Positions 1-7,042 of a DNA stretch of 21,974 nt are shown piece by piece. The translations under genes and the position numbers were made by a program. Under the pieces are notes generated by a model that did not search any database, was not told the DNA's origin, and saw only the letters and a program-made list of their open reading frames with translations. Location: positions 1 to 21,974 of the forward strand of contig CAJTQH010000038.1 in the NCBI GenBank assembly GCA_910578305.1, read 5' to 3'. Position 1 is the stretch's first letter, and every line of letters starts with the position of its first letter. The DNA is from an uncultured Muribaculaceae bacterium (GTDB lineage Bacteria; Bacteroidota; Bacteroidia; Bacteroidales; Muribaculaceae).

Positions 1-2
1 AT

Positions 3-47
3 GACAGCATCCTTCTCTACAACCTTTGGATGGCTCCTGTATTATAG
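3..47 (+). CDS. Possible C-terminal end of a gene truncated by the window edge
   Basis: One plus-strand frame is open from the window edge to a TAG at 45-47 and ends in a hydrophobic tail (SILLYNLWMAPVL). A second open frame, ending in TGA at 64-66, is equally possible. Fifteen codons are too few to identify a product. The main support is indirect: a hairpin with a T-run about 70 bp further on could end this transcript. Confidence 0.25.
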   Translation, partial: DSILLYNLWMAPVL

Positions 48-114
48 AAGGGTGTCCATTTTATGAGGTTGACTTGGCGCAATACGTTGAAAATAGCGAA
101 ATACAGCCTAATGA

Positions 115-163
115 GGGTGCGGTTTGCAATAAAAATTTTACTGCACCCTTTTTGCACACCCGC
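115..163 (+). terminator. Possible rho-independent terminator for the gene entering from the left edge
   Basis: A 6-bp stem, GGGTGC (115-120) and GCACCC (153-158), is followed directly by TTTTT (159-163). The 32-nt AT-rich loop is long for a terminator, so the call is tentative. Its orientation fits a plus-strand gene ending near position 47 or 66. Confidence 0.35.
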
Positions 164-199
164 AGTTTCAATAATTTGCACCAATTGGGGAAAATGGTA

Positions 200-240
200 A
201 AAAGAAAAGCCTCTGAAAATCGTTGATTTTCAGAGGCTTT
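200..240 (-). terminator. Rho-independent terminator of tRNA-Lys
   Basis: A perfect 16-bp inverted repeat (206-221 and 225-240) with a 3-nt loop, followed on the minus strand by TTCTTTTT. It lies 24 bp beyond the 3' end of the minus-strand tRNA, where a single-gene tRNA transcript should stop. Confidence 0.9.
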
Positions 241-263
241 CTGCATTTTGACTTTCTGTCTTG

Positions 264-336
264 TGACCCCGGAGAGGCTCGAACTCTCGACCCAATGATT
301 AAGAGTCATTTGCTCTACCAACTGAGCTACGGAGTC
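264..336 (-). tRNA. tRNA-Lys (anticodon CTT)
   Basis: The reverse complement folds as a full cloverleaf of 73 nt. The acceptor stem GACTCCG pairs with CGGGGTC (one G-T wobble) and the discriminator is A. The D-arm holds AGCTCAGTTGGTAGAGC. The anticodon stem AATGA/TCATT encloses the loop CTCTTAA, giving anticodon CTT at 301-303, which reads AAG. The T-arm carries the canonical GTTCGAG. The CCA end is not encoded and is added post-transcriptionally. It is a monocistronic unit with its own promoter and terminator. Confidence 0.95.
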
Positions 337-369
337 ATTGTATGCGCATAAGCTTTTGCTTTTGCGATG

Positions 370-399
370 CAAAGGTAAGGCTATTTTTTTATTCTGCAA
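370..399 (-). promoter_or_regulatory. Bacteroidetes-type promoter of tRNA-Lys
   Basis: On the minus strand a -33 TTG (397-399) and a -7 TACCTTTG (370-377) are separated by 19 bp, matching the Bacteroidetes housekeeping pattern. The expected start is about 28 nt before the mature tRNA 5' end. The spacer is almost identical to that of the tRNA-Ala promoter at 9300-9330. Confidence 0.85.
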
Positions 400-822
400 A
401 ATTTTTTTACGCTTTTTCCTCGAAATGCCTCAAAATTGTCTCGTAAAATCACAAAAAACGCATCTAAAATCATCGGCGATTATCCTCCAGCATCCTGACC
501 TGTATAAAAATGAGATGCACTTCTTCACAGAAGCGCACCTCCCTCATAACCAAAATTCAAGTATATATATGTTGTCTAACAAAACATTGGACAATGGTAT
601 GTTATGCGGGTAAAAACCACATGCTGCCGCTGTCGGTAGCTTTGGCGATGCCGGCGCAGTCGGGATGCAGAATGTAGCTTCAGGATTACTTTGCGAAGTG
701 TGTGTGTTGCAGTGTTTTTTGTGCCGGCTTGGTGCCGGTTGTGTGTGATTTAAGGTGCAACTATGGTATCAGTTGGCGACATCCTTGCAGTCCCTGTGGT
801 CGGCTTATTGATTTTTACAGCA
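400..822. other. Intergenic stretch without a convincing gene
   Basis: No frame here gives a protein-like product. The longest reading frame, 91 codons starting at 338, begins beside the tRNA and crosses its promoter, with low-complexity content. A small inverted repeat (CCGGC 724-728, GCCGG 734-738) lacks a T-tail on either strand. A consensus promoter at 823-852 points into this stretch, so it may encode a non-coding RNA or a very short peptide. The only ATG-initiated frame near that start is about 10 codons (MSPTDTIVAP). Confidence 0.6.
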
Positions 823-852
823 CAAAGATACTCATAAATCATTGAATGACAA
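823..852 (-). promoter_or_regulatory. Orphan leftward promoter
   Basis: On the minus strand TTG (850-852), a 19-bp spacer and TATCTTTG (823-830) match TTG-N19-21-TAnnTTTG exactly. No annotated minus-strand gene follows before the tRNA promoter some 420 bp away. The motif could be chance in an AT-rich spacer, or it could start an unannotated small RNA at about 816. Confidence 0.5.
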
Positions 853-928
853 TAATCTGAGTGCAAAAAGTTTCTAAAATATCTAAATGCCGTTTTTAAC
901 AAATTAAGTGTCTTTGGAAAATAATTAG

Positions 929-936
929 TAACTTTA
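929..936 (+). promoter_or_regulatory. Possible -7 element of rlmN
   Basis: TAACTTTA differs from TAnnTTTG at its last base and lies 38 bp before the rlmN start codon, a normal leader length. No clear TTG is seen 19-21 bp upstream, so this is a weak promoter call. Confidence 0.35.
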
Positions 937-974
937 CATTTCAATATGTATAATCACTTGAAATAATATTTATC

Positions 975-2045
975 ATGGATATTCCTGCAGACGACAACTG
1001 CAGCCGTAAGCCGCTGATAGGCCTCACTCTGGAGCATTTGCGCAGAGTCGCTGACGAGTGCGGTCTTCCGGGATTTGCCGCAAAGCAGATCGCGCGGTGG
1101 CTTTATGTGAAGCGTGTTGTCTCTATTGATGAGATGACCGATATCTCTCTGGCTGGCCGAGAGCGTATGGCTGCGCTATATTGCGTGGGGCGTATGAAGC
1201 CGAAATCGCGAGTGCTGTCGGTCGACGGCACTGCCAAATACCTGTTTAGAGGCGTAGGTAATCGCGACGTGGAGAGCGTGATGATACCCGATGCCGACCG
1301 CGCCACTCTGTGTGTGAGCTCGCAGGCAGGATGTCGCATGAATTGTTATTTCTGCATGACGGGGCGACAGGGGTTTCATGGCAATCTGTCGGCCGGACAA
1401 ATCATCAATCAGGTGCTGTCGGTCGACGAGAGCGAACGCCTTACCAACATCGTGTTTATGGGTATGGGGGAGCCTATGGACAATCTTGATGCCGTGATGG
1501 ACGCACTGGAAATACTCACAGCCCCATGGGGCATGGCCTGGAGTCCGAAGCGCATCACCGTGTCGAGCATAGGCAAGCTGAAAGAGCTGCGCCGCCTCAT
1601 CGAGCAGACCCGCGTCCATGTGGCCTTAAGCGTCCACTCGCCCTTTTCCGAAAGCCGTGCCGGGCTCATGCCCGTCGAGCGCGCCTATCCGCTGCGCGAT
1701 GTGCTGGCCATGCTTCGTGAGTTTGACTGGTCGCACCAGCGCCGTCTGTCGGTGGAATACATCATGTGGCGCAACGTCAACGACGACCGCCGTCATGCCG
1801 ATGCTTTGGCCCGACTACTCAAAGGCATGCACTGTCGCGTGAATTTGATCCGTTTCCATGCTATCCCCGGTGCAGATCTACGCACAGCCACCGACCGTGA
1901 CATGGTGGCGTTTCGCGACCGACTCAACGAATTTGGCGTCACTGCCACTATCCGTGCTTCGCGTGGCGAAGACATCATGGCGGCTTGTGGTATGCTTGCC
2001 GGACGAGAGCGAGGCAAACCCGGAGAGGAGACAGAAAGCCTTTGA
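975..2045 (+). CDS. rlmN: 23S rRNA / tRNA adenine-C2 methyltransferase (radical SAM) RlmN
   Basis: RlmN methylates C2 of A2503 in 23S rRNA and A37 of some tRNAs, using S-adenosylmethionine both as methyl donor and radical source. The 356-residue protein has the usual length. Residues 1-100 form the N-terminal accessory region. The radical-SAM motif CxxxCxxC is at C120, C124 and C127 and should bind the 4Fe-4S cluster. GMGEP (163-167) is the SAM-binding loop. The C-terminal CGM at C338 is the cysteine that receives the transient methyl group. All key residues are present, so it should be active. The ATG at 975 is chosen because the family's N-terminal region starts shortly after and the upstream sequence is AT-rich leader. 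It converges with the glycosidase gene at 2138. RlmN versus the paralogue Cfr cannot be strictly separated by eye, but the lone housekeeping context favours RlmN. Confidence 0.94.
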   Translation: MDIPADDNCSRKPLIGLTLEHLRRVADECGLPGFAAKQIARWLYVKRVVSIDEMTDISLAGRERMAALYCVGRMKPKSRVLSVDGTAKYLFRGVGNRDVESVMIPDADRATLCVSSQAGCRMNCYFCMTGRQGFHGNLSAGQIINQVLSVDESERLTNIVFMGMGEPMDNLDAVMDALEILTAPWGMAWSPKRITVSSIGKLKELRRLIEQTRVHVALSVHSPFSESRAGLMPVERAYPLRDVLAMLREFDWSHQRRLSVEYIMWRNVNDDRRHADALARLLKGMHCRVNLIRFHAIPGADLRTATDRDMVAFRDRLNEFGVTATIRASRGEDIMAACGMLAGRERGKPGEETESL

Positions 2046-2078
2046 AATATCTGACGATATGACATATACCTAACCACA

Positions 2079-2111
2079 CGAGAGGGCTGCCCATTTTGGG
2101 TAGCCCTCTCG
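2079..2111. terminator. Shared hairpin between convergent genes
   Basis: A 15-bp stem (2079-2093 with 2097-2111, one mismatch) with a 3-nt loop lies between the ends of rlmN (+) and the GH123-like gene (-). Neither strand has a T-run after the stem, so it is either an unusual bidirectional terminator or a 3'-end-stabilizing hairpin. Confidence 0.6.
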
Positions 2112-2137
2112 CTATTCCGTCTAATACTATACTATGG

Positions 2138-3892
2138 TCAGCGTGTTCCGGCCGACATTTCTTCTATGGCCTGTTGCAGATGATCCACCACTGTTGATGT
2201 TGGATACCACTCGTTGAGTGCACCTGTGCGTATAGGCAGCAGAGCATTTTCAAGTTTGTTCAGCGCGTTTATATCCCCTTTGCGGGTCATTTCCTCGCGC
2301 AGCATGCGTAGCTTCTCGCTCATCTGTATGCCCTCCACCATGCGCTCATAGCGTATCGAAGAGCGACCGTCGGGATATATGAAATAGGTGTCTCCGGGGG
2401 CAAACATGTGAAATCTCGTGTCCTCAAGCGGATTGTCCGTCCAATTCATATACGACCAGTGCAGATAACCGTCATGACCGGTAGCGGTAGCATACACCGG
2501 CAGATATGCTCCGTCGGCCGGTGCGCTATTGCTGAACTGACTCGGTGCCGGAGTGGCACAGCATGTATACATGAGGGTTATGAAGTTGTGTTTACGGCGA
2601 CGGCTCATTACATCGTCCGGGAAGAAATCCCCCTTTATGAGCGTATAACTTTCCAAACTATCTATGAGCTCTTTGTGGTAGCTTCCGGCCAATGACATCT
2701 TTATGCCAGGCACTGCTTTTTTTGCCACGCGATAAGCGTTGAGCATATCGGGCAAGCCACGTTCGTCCATCACTATCATAGTTTTGTCATACCATCCTTT
2801 CTCCTTCAAATGCGCGGCCAATGCCTGCAGAAAGTCGGTCCACAATGCCTCATATTCAGGAGAGTCCGATTTGGCTTCGAGAAACTCATAACTATTTTTA
2901 GCTTTGTCGAAATATCTAAACTTCATTTCCCAGGGAATCATCGTAAAACACGATATATTGGCATCAATGCCCATTGATGCCATATATTCCACATAGCGAT
3001 CCATTATCGTATAGTCATAGCTCCATGTGCCGTCAGGCATCAGAGTAGTTTCCACCATCGGTAGAAACTTGTCATTGCTTTGTTCGCCCCATGGTTCATA
3101 GAAGAGTATGACTGTCACGGTCTTTTGTCCGGCGCGGGCGAGTTTTTCCATATACGGACGCATCAGTTCAAGATGCTCTTTGCTCCATGGCTCCACCTCA
3201 TAGTAACGCGACACGGCATAAGGCTGCTGCCACATGTCGAGATAGAATTTCTGTTCCTGACCGACAGGCAATGTTCGGCTATTCACATCCACATTAAGCG
3301 TCAGCCGACCCACTTCATCGCCCGTATGGGTGTCCGATGCAGTCAGTGTCATGGTATATGTGCCAGGAGCTATAGTACGGGGAATTTCCAGCGTGCACCA
3401 CACCGGACGCACCGTGCGAGGAGCCATCGACACTTTAGCCTGAGGCAGATCTATCATATCGGGCACTGTAAATGCAGCCAACGTATCAGGCGGATACCCG
3501 CAGCCAGGCCATGCCGTGGTAGTCACATAGCGCATGAATGCCGCATAGCTACCCGGAGCCTTGCTCGAACGGCGTCCCTGCTGCATGTCCGACAACGTCA
3601 GCTTTATCTCGCCACTCCCTTCCGGACTTATCAACAGAGCCTCCAGACCTGCGCGTTCACCTCTCCACACATGTATTGTTGTATCGGTGACGGCGATTGA
3701 CACCGGCGAGGCCATCTGCCTGATATGTTCATTTTTGCTCACCCAAGTCAAGCGGGTCGGACCCGAAAGCGAGTCCCAGCCGGAAGTATCCACAGTAGCA
3801 GTATCCACGGGTTCAGTATACTCTCTTTCTCCTGCCGCTGCAAGCATACATGTGCTTATAGCCAGTGAGGCAAAGCATCGTAAAAATTTCAT
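2138..3892 (-). CDS. Exported GH123-like glycoside hydrolase (DUF4091 family)
   Basis: The 584-residue protein starts with an N-terminal signal (hydrophobic to about residue 20, then AAAG; C15 could alternatively be lipidated). A beta-rich N-terminal region (about 45-210) precedes a TIM-barrel-like catalytic part (about 215-525). GH123/DUF4091 enzymes are retaining N-acetyl-beta-hexosaminidases that use substrate assistance, with an adjacent Asp-Glu pair. Here D376-E377 lie in TMIVMDERG, the expected place, and aromatic residues (FYEPWGE 264-270, LHWSYMNW) could line the site. The known members act on GalNAc-terminated glycans; substrate here is inferred only. It is a single-gene unit: it converges with rlmN and diverges from dtd, sharing a dyad-symmetric promoter region with it. 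The ATG at 3892 fits the signal peptide. Confidence is good for the family and moderate for activity. Confidence 0.78.
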   Translation of the reverse strand: MKFLRCFASLAISTCMLAAAGEREYTEPVDTATVDTSGWDSLSGPTRLTWVSKNEHIRQMASPVSIAVTDTTIHVWRGERAGLEALLISPEGSGEIKLTLSDMQQGRRSSKAPGSYAAFMRYVTTTAWPGCGYPPDTLAAFTVPDMIDLPQAKVSMAPRTVRPVWCTLEIPRTIAPGTYTMTLTASDTHTGDEVGRLTLNVDVNSRTLPVGQEQKFYLDMWQQPYAVSRYYEVEPWSKEHLELMRPYMEKLARAGQKTVTVILFYEPWGEQSNDKFLPMVETTLMPDGTWSYDYTIMDRYVEYMASMGIDANISCFTMIPWEMKFRYFDKAKNSYEFLEAKSDSPEYEALWTDFLQALAAHLKEKGWYDKTMIVMDERGLPDMLNAYRVAKKAVPGIKMSLAGSYHKELIDSLESYTLIKGDFFPDDVMSRRRKHNFITLMYTCCATPAPSQFSNSAPADGAYLPVYATATGHDGYLHWSYMNWTDNPLEDTRFHMFAPGDTYFIYPDGRSSIRYERMVEGIQMSEKLRMLREEMTRKGDINALNKLENALLPIRTGALNEWYPTSTVVDHLQQAIEEMSAGTR

Positions 3893-3924
3893 ATTTGAGT
3901 CTGATATTAGTGTTTTCGTTTGTG

Positions 3925-3962
3925 CAAATTTATGAAAAATCCGATATTTTTCACTAAGTTTG
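3925..3962. promoter_or_regulatory. Back-to-back promoters of the glycosidase and dtd operon within one dyad
   Basis: The plus strand has TAAGTTTG at 3955-3962, 42 bp before dtd. The minus strand has TAAATTTG (3925-3932), 32 bp before the glycosidase ATG. Between them is an inverted repeat TGAAAAAT (3933-3940) / ATTTTTCA (3946-3953) with a 5-bp centre. The -33 region of each promoter therefore lies in or next to the other's -7 box. Neither -33 is a clear TTG (the minus one would be TTAG at 3954-3957), which suggests weak or activator-dependent promoters. Confidence 0.6.
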
Positions 3963-4004
3963 CATTATAATTATGTCATTGATCCCTATTATAAACATAT
4001 TCAC

Positions 4005-4457
4005 ATGAGGATAGTGGTGCAGCGTGTCAGACAGGCATCAGTGAGCATTGGCGGTGAACTCCACTCGTCGATAGACTGCGGCATAATGGTGCTGGTAGGT
4101 ATCGAGACAGGCGATACCGACGACGACGTGCGATGGCTTGCCGACAAGACTGTGGCTTTGCGCATATTCGACGATACCGACGGTGTTATGAACCGTTCTA
4201 TTGCCGATACCGGAGGCCAAGTGCTGGCAGTCAGCCAATTTACGCTCATGGCATCGACACGCAAAGGCAATCGTCCCAGCTACATACGCGCAGCACGCCC
4301 CGATGACGGACGCCGTCTATACGATCTCTATTGCACCATGTTGACCGAGCGCCTTGGTACTCCTGTAGCGACCGGAGTGTTTGGAGCCGACATGCAGGTG
4401 GCTCTTGTCAACGACGGTCCTGTCACCATAATCATAGACTCTCGACTACGCGAATGA
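4005..4457 (+). CDS. dtd: D-aminoacyl-tRNA deacylase
   Basis: DTD removes D-amino acids (and glycine from tRNA-Ala) mischarged on tRNAs, a cytosolic proofreading step. The 150-residue product matches the family length from its first residues (MRIVVQRV) onward. The hallmarks SQFTL (77-81) and NDGPVT (136-141, the Gly-cisPro active-site loop) are both present. The reading frame is open 45 bp further upstream to 3960, but that segment overlaps the -7 box and has no family counterpart, so the ATG at 4005 is chosen. Its stop codon overlaps the start of the next gene (ATGA), so the two are probably translationally coupled. First gene of the 4005-6624 operon. Confidence 0.95.
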   Translation: MRIVVQRVRQASVSIGGELHSSIDCGIMVLVGIETGDTDDDVRWLADKTVALRIFDDTDGVMNRSIADTGGQVLAVSQFTLMASTRKGNRPSYIRAARPDDGRRLYDLYCTMLTERLGTPVATGVFGADMQVALVNDGPVTIIIDSRLRE

Positions 4458-4816
4458 CAAATACCGATTCCGACATCACACTCGCTCGCATGCAACAGCT
4501 CGTAGACCGGTGGATCACAACTACCGGAGTCCGCTATTTCTCTCCGCTTACAAACATGGCCATTCTGGCAGAAGAGACCGGCGAGGTAGCTCGCATCATG
4601 GCTCGGCGACACGGAGATCAATCGTGGAAACCAGGCGAACGCCACGATTTGGCCGACGAACTTGCCGACATGCTGTGGGTCATCGCAGCCATAGCCAATC
4701 AGGAAGGCATAGATCTTGACCGAGCGTTTATGAACAATCTTGATAAGAAAAACATTAGGGATAAAGAGCGACATAAGCTCAATCCCAAATTGACTGATAA
4801 ACAGAATCAACAATAA
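4454..4816 (+). CDS. MazG-type nucleotide pyrophosphohydrolase
   Basis: The small all-alpha NTP pyrophosphohydrolase family hydrolyses nucleoside triphosphates to monophosphates and pyrophosphate, often to clear damaged nucleotides. The 120-residue protein holds one MazG domain with the metal-binding pattern E40-E41-x-x-E44 and E69-x-x-D72 (ETGEVARIMARR; DLADELADMLW). That size fits the single-domain MazG-like group rather than the longer two-domain MazG. It has a charged tail (KKNIRDKERHKLNPK) typical of these proteins. The ATG at 4454 overlaps the dtd stop as ATGA. It lies 21 bp ahead of deoC, so dtd, this gene and deoC should be co-transcribed. The exact substrate cannot be read from sequence. 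Confidence 0.88.
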   Translation: MTNTDSDITLARMQQLVDRWITTTGVRYFSPLTNMAILAEETGEVARIMARRHGDQSWKPGERHDLADELADMLWVIAAIANQEGIDLDRAFMNNLDKKNIRDKERHKLNPKLTDKQNQQ

Positions 4817-4837
4817 CACCCAAAACTACTACTGACT

Positions 4838-5722
4838 ATGGCAGACAAATATCACGACACAGTGGCGCAGAGCAACGTTACTATCGATGACGAAAAAGTA
4901 AAAAGCGAAGTGGCCCGCATACTCGCCGACCACATGGAGGAAAACCGCAATGTAGATGTGATGAAATTCCTCTTCAACTGCATAGACCTCACCACACTCA
5001 ACGCCACCGACTCACCTCAGTCAGTGGCAGCATTCACCGAACGTGTCAACGCATTTGAGGCCGAACACCCCGAGCTTCCCAACGTTGCCGCGATATGCGT
5101 TTATCCCAATTTCGCTCAAGTAGTGCGCACGGTGCTTGATGTCACAGAAGTCAACATCGCCTGCGTTTCCGGCGGCTTCCCCTCGTCACAGACATTCCCC
5201 GAAGTAAAAGTCGCAGAGACCGCTCTTGCTGTCGAAGGCGGAGCCGATGAAATCGACATCGTGCTCAATATCGGCAACTTCCTTGACGGAGACTGGGAAG
5301 AAGTGTGCGACGAAATTGCCGAACTAAAGCACTCCTGCCGCCACGCTCACCTGAAAGTCATCCTCGAGACCGGAGCCCTCAAGACCGCCGAAAACATCCG
5401 CGCCGCATCCATCCTCGCCATGTATTCCGGAGCCGACTTCATCAAGACATCAACAGGCAAGGGCTACGACGGCGCATCACTTGAGGCTGCCTATGTCATG
5501 TGTCAGTGCATCAAGGAATACTTCGAAAAGACAGGCAACATGATCGGCTTTAAACCTGCCGGAGGAGTATCCACTACCGATGACGCCATTGCCTATTACA
5601 CTATTGTAAAACATGTACTCGGCGATAAATGGCTTGACAACGAGTACTTCCGCCTCGGTGCCAGCCGACTGGCCAACAATCTCCTGTCAGACATACTCGG
5701 ACAGCCTATCAAATTCTTCTAA
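4838..5722 (+). CDS. deoC: Deoxyribose-phosphate aldolase
   Basis: DeoC cleaves 2-deoxyribose-5-phosphate to acetaldehyde and glyceraldehyde-3-phosphate, the last step of deoxynucleoside catabolism. The 294-residue TIM-barrel protein has the Schiff-base lysine K203 in FIKTSTG, the second active-site lysine K239 in GFKPAGG, and the proton-relay aspartate D140 in ADEIDIV. Its length fits the longer DeoC form, with about 40 extra N-terminal residues compared with the shortest members. It follows the MazG-like gene by 21 bp. Sitting with a nucleotide pyrophosphohydrolase suggests a loose nucleotide clean-up grouping, but no other deo genes are in the window. Confidence 0.95.
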   Translation: MADKYHDTVAQSNVTIDDEKVKSEVARILADHMEENRNVDVMKFLFNCIDLTTLNATDSPQSVAAFTERVNAFEAEHPELPNVAAICVYPNFAQVVRTVLDVTEVNIACVSGGFPSSQTFPEVKVAETALAVEGGADEIDIVLNIGNFLDGDWEEVCDEIAELKHSCRHAHLKVILETGALKTAENIRAASILAMYSGADFIKTSTGKGYDGASLEAAYVMCQCIKEYFEKTGNMIGFKPAGGVSTTDDAIAYYTIVKHVLGDKWLDNEYFRLGASRLANNLLSDILGQPIKFF

Positions 5723-5734
5723 ATCATCGTTGTT

Positions 5735-6199
5735 GTGAACTATTGGTTGATAATCCAGGGAGAAAAGATAGGCCCCGTATCACTTGAGCAGCTGAAGACC
5801 GAATACAACATCCGGCCCGATACTCTCGTGTGGCACGAAGGAATGCCGGCATGGGCTCAGGCACGTACGCTGCCTGAGCTCGCCGGACTTTTTCCGAGCC
5901 CCGCGGCCTTCAGTCGCCGCTTTGACGGCGACATTGTCATCGGATCGTCTGCGCCACGACGCGACACCATACCACCAAAGCCAGCCACATACCTGGGCTG
6001 GAGCATCGCTGCCATCATTTGCTGCTGTTTCATTCCTGCCATAGTCTCTCTCGTCTACGCCACTCAAGTTTCGTCGCGCTACGACAATGGTGACTATGCC
6101 GGTGCACAGAAAGCCTCCGATATGGCCGAAATATGGCTCATAGTATCGATCGTTGCCGGTCTTGTCTGGGCTCCGTTCGGACTACTGCTTATGTTATGA
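5735..6199 (+). CDS. GYF_2 domain membrane protein with CD225/dispanin-like segment
   Basis: Residues 3-54 form a GYF_2-type domain: YWLIIQGEKIGPVSLEQL, then LVWHEGMPAWAQARTLPEL. Such domains are thought to bind proline-rich or partner peptides. A proline-rich linker follows (75-84). Two membrane segments (about 86-108 and 132-153) flank a short loop (SSRYDNGDYAGAQKASDMA), which is the CD225/dispanin pattern. The function of bacterial GYF-CD225 proteins is not established. The start is a GTG at 5735, 12 bp after deoC; no ATG is available at the beginning of the domain. Its stop overlaps the ATG of the DUF2752 gene (ATGA), so the two membrane proteins are probably made in a coupled way and may work together. 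Confidence 0.8.
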   Translation: MNYWLIIQGEKIGPVSLEQLKTEYNIRPDTLVWHEGMPAWAQARTLPELAGLFPSPAAFSRRFDGDIVIGSSAPRRDTIPPKPATYLGWSIAAIICCCFIPAIVSLVYATQVSSRYDNGDYAGAQKASDMAEIWLIVSIVAGLVWAPFGLLLML

Positions 6200-6624
6200 G
6201 ACCGAATTATGGCCATCGGCGCGTATGGTTATGGGTTGTCGGGGCTGTACTTTTGTGCGGCCTCGCGGTGCTTTATTCCTTTGTCGATCCCGAGCAAGCC
6301 ATGTTTCCCCGCTGTCCTGTAAAAACGCTCACAGGATGGGATTGCCCAGGATGCGGCTCACAGCGAGCTGTTCACGATCTGTTTCATGGCAACATCTCAC
6401 AGGCATGGTCACATAATGCAATGCTGATCATATCTATCCCCGTCCTTATCCTGCTGTTTATCAGCAACCTGTGGCCCACCAAATGGCCTCAGATCCATGC
6501 CACCCTCAACTCCCGGACAGCCACATGGACCACACTCACCATCATCATACTCTGGACTATAGCCCGCAACCTCTTCAATAACGGACATTTCACCCTAGCA
6601 ATCAACACATTGACTTCAAGGTGA
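6196..6624 (+). CDS. DUF2752 membrane protein
   Basis: The 142-residue protein has three predicted membrane segments (about 10-30, 75-93, 110-126). The DUF2752 hallmark is at C40-P and TGWDCPGCGSQRA (46-58), with cysteines C40, C50 and C53. These could bind a metal or form a disulfide, but the family has no known function. In Bacteroidota these genes are often found beside CD225/GYF-type membrane proteins, as here. The ATG at 6196 overlaps the preceding stop and skips an alternative upstream frame that lies inside the previous gene. It is the last gene of the operon. Only 13 bp separate it from the end of the convergent HxlR gene. Confidence 0.8.
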   Translation: MRPNYGHRRVWLWVVGAVLLCGLAVLYSFVDPEQAMFPRCPVKTLTGWDCPGCGSQRAVHDLFHGNISQAWSHNAMLIISIPVLILLFISNLWPTKWPQIHATLNSRTATWTTLTIIILWTIARNLFNNGHFTLAINTLTSR

Positions 6625-6637
6625 TTGTCATCAGGCA

Positions 6638-6994
6638 TTATTCCTTTTGGTATTTCTTCTTAAATATATCAAAGTGCTCTTCACCCCATTGGAGCATAAG
6701 GTCGATTATCGGCAACAGTGATTTGCCTAATTCCGTGATACGGTACTCGGAGCGTGGGGGCAGTTCTGGATATATCGTTTTAACAACAAGACCATCACCA
6801 ACCATTTCCTTCAACTGAATATCGAGGACGCGGGATGCAGCCTCAGGCAAGCATTTATGAATCTCACTGGGGCGCATTGCCTTGCCGGAACGTAATTCGT
6901 CAAGAATGCACGATTTCCATTTCGATTCTATGAGGCTCATTGTCAATCGCAGCGGACAGTCGAGGTCAACAGGTATTTTCTTTTCGTATGCCAT
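6638..6994 (-). CDS. HxlR-family transcriptional regulator
   Basis: HxlR proteins are small winged-helix dimers that often sense electrophiles or redox stress through cysteines. The 118-residue product has the family layout: conserved N-terminal C13-P (as in redox-sensing HypR), then KWKSCILDELRSGKAMRPSE (helix-turn-helix region) and the wing DGLVVKTIYPELPPRSEY. Additional cysteines are C29 and C48. The ATG at 6994 is preferred: a frame-extending TTG at 7012 overlaps the -7 box and cannot be transcribed. It diverges from the NTF2-like pair at 7145, with two palindromes between them, so it most likely regulates that pair and perhaps itself. The inducer is unknown. Confidence 0.9.
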   Translation of the reverse strand: MAYEKKIPVDLDCPLRLTMSLIESKWKSCILDELRSGKAMRPSEIHKCLPEAASRVLDIQLKEMVGDGLVVKTIYPELPPRSEYRITELGKSLLPIIDLMLQWGEEHFDIFKKKYQKE

Positions 6995-7009
6995 ATCATT
7001 TATTTGAGG

Positions 7010-7017
7010 CAAAGTTA
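7010..7017 (-). promoter_or_regulatory. -7 element of the HxlR gene
   Basis: TAACTTTG on the minus strand matches TAnnTTTG and lies 15 bp from the ATG at 6994, giving a leader of only about 10 nt. A clear TTG is not found at 19-21 bp. The element decides the start, because the alternative upstream TTG overlaps it. Confidence 0.6.
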
Positions 7018-7042
7018 GTCAATATCGCTGAAAATCAGAATA

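Noticed and set aside
26..226. 66-codon plus-strand reading frame
   Set aside because: It runs through the putative terminator at 115-163 and into the perfect hairpin at 206-240; composition is not protein-like.
338..613. 91-codon plus-strand reading frame
   Set aside because: It begins beside the tRNA and crosses the minus-strand tRNA promoter; no domain or signal is seen.
722..740. Repeated GTGCCGG with a small hairpin as a terminator or mobile-element end
   Set aside because: Only 5 bp of stem, no T-tail on the right side, and no flanking duplication or transposase.
3080..3700. 206-codon plus-strand reading frame
   Set aside because: It is antisense inside the GH123-like gene, which has clear family motifs; the antisense product is His/Arg-rich with no family features.
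6995..7012. Longer start (TTG) for the HxlR regulator
   Set aside because: The codon overlaps the -7 element TAACTTTG and would not be transcribed; family homology begins after the ATG at 6994.
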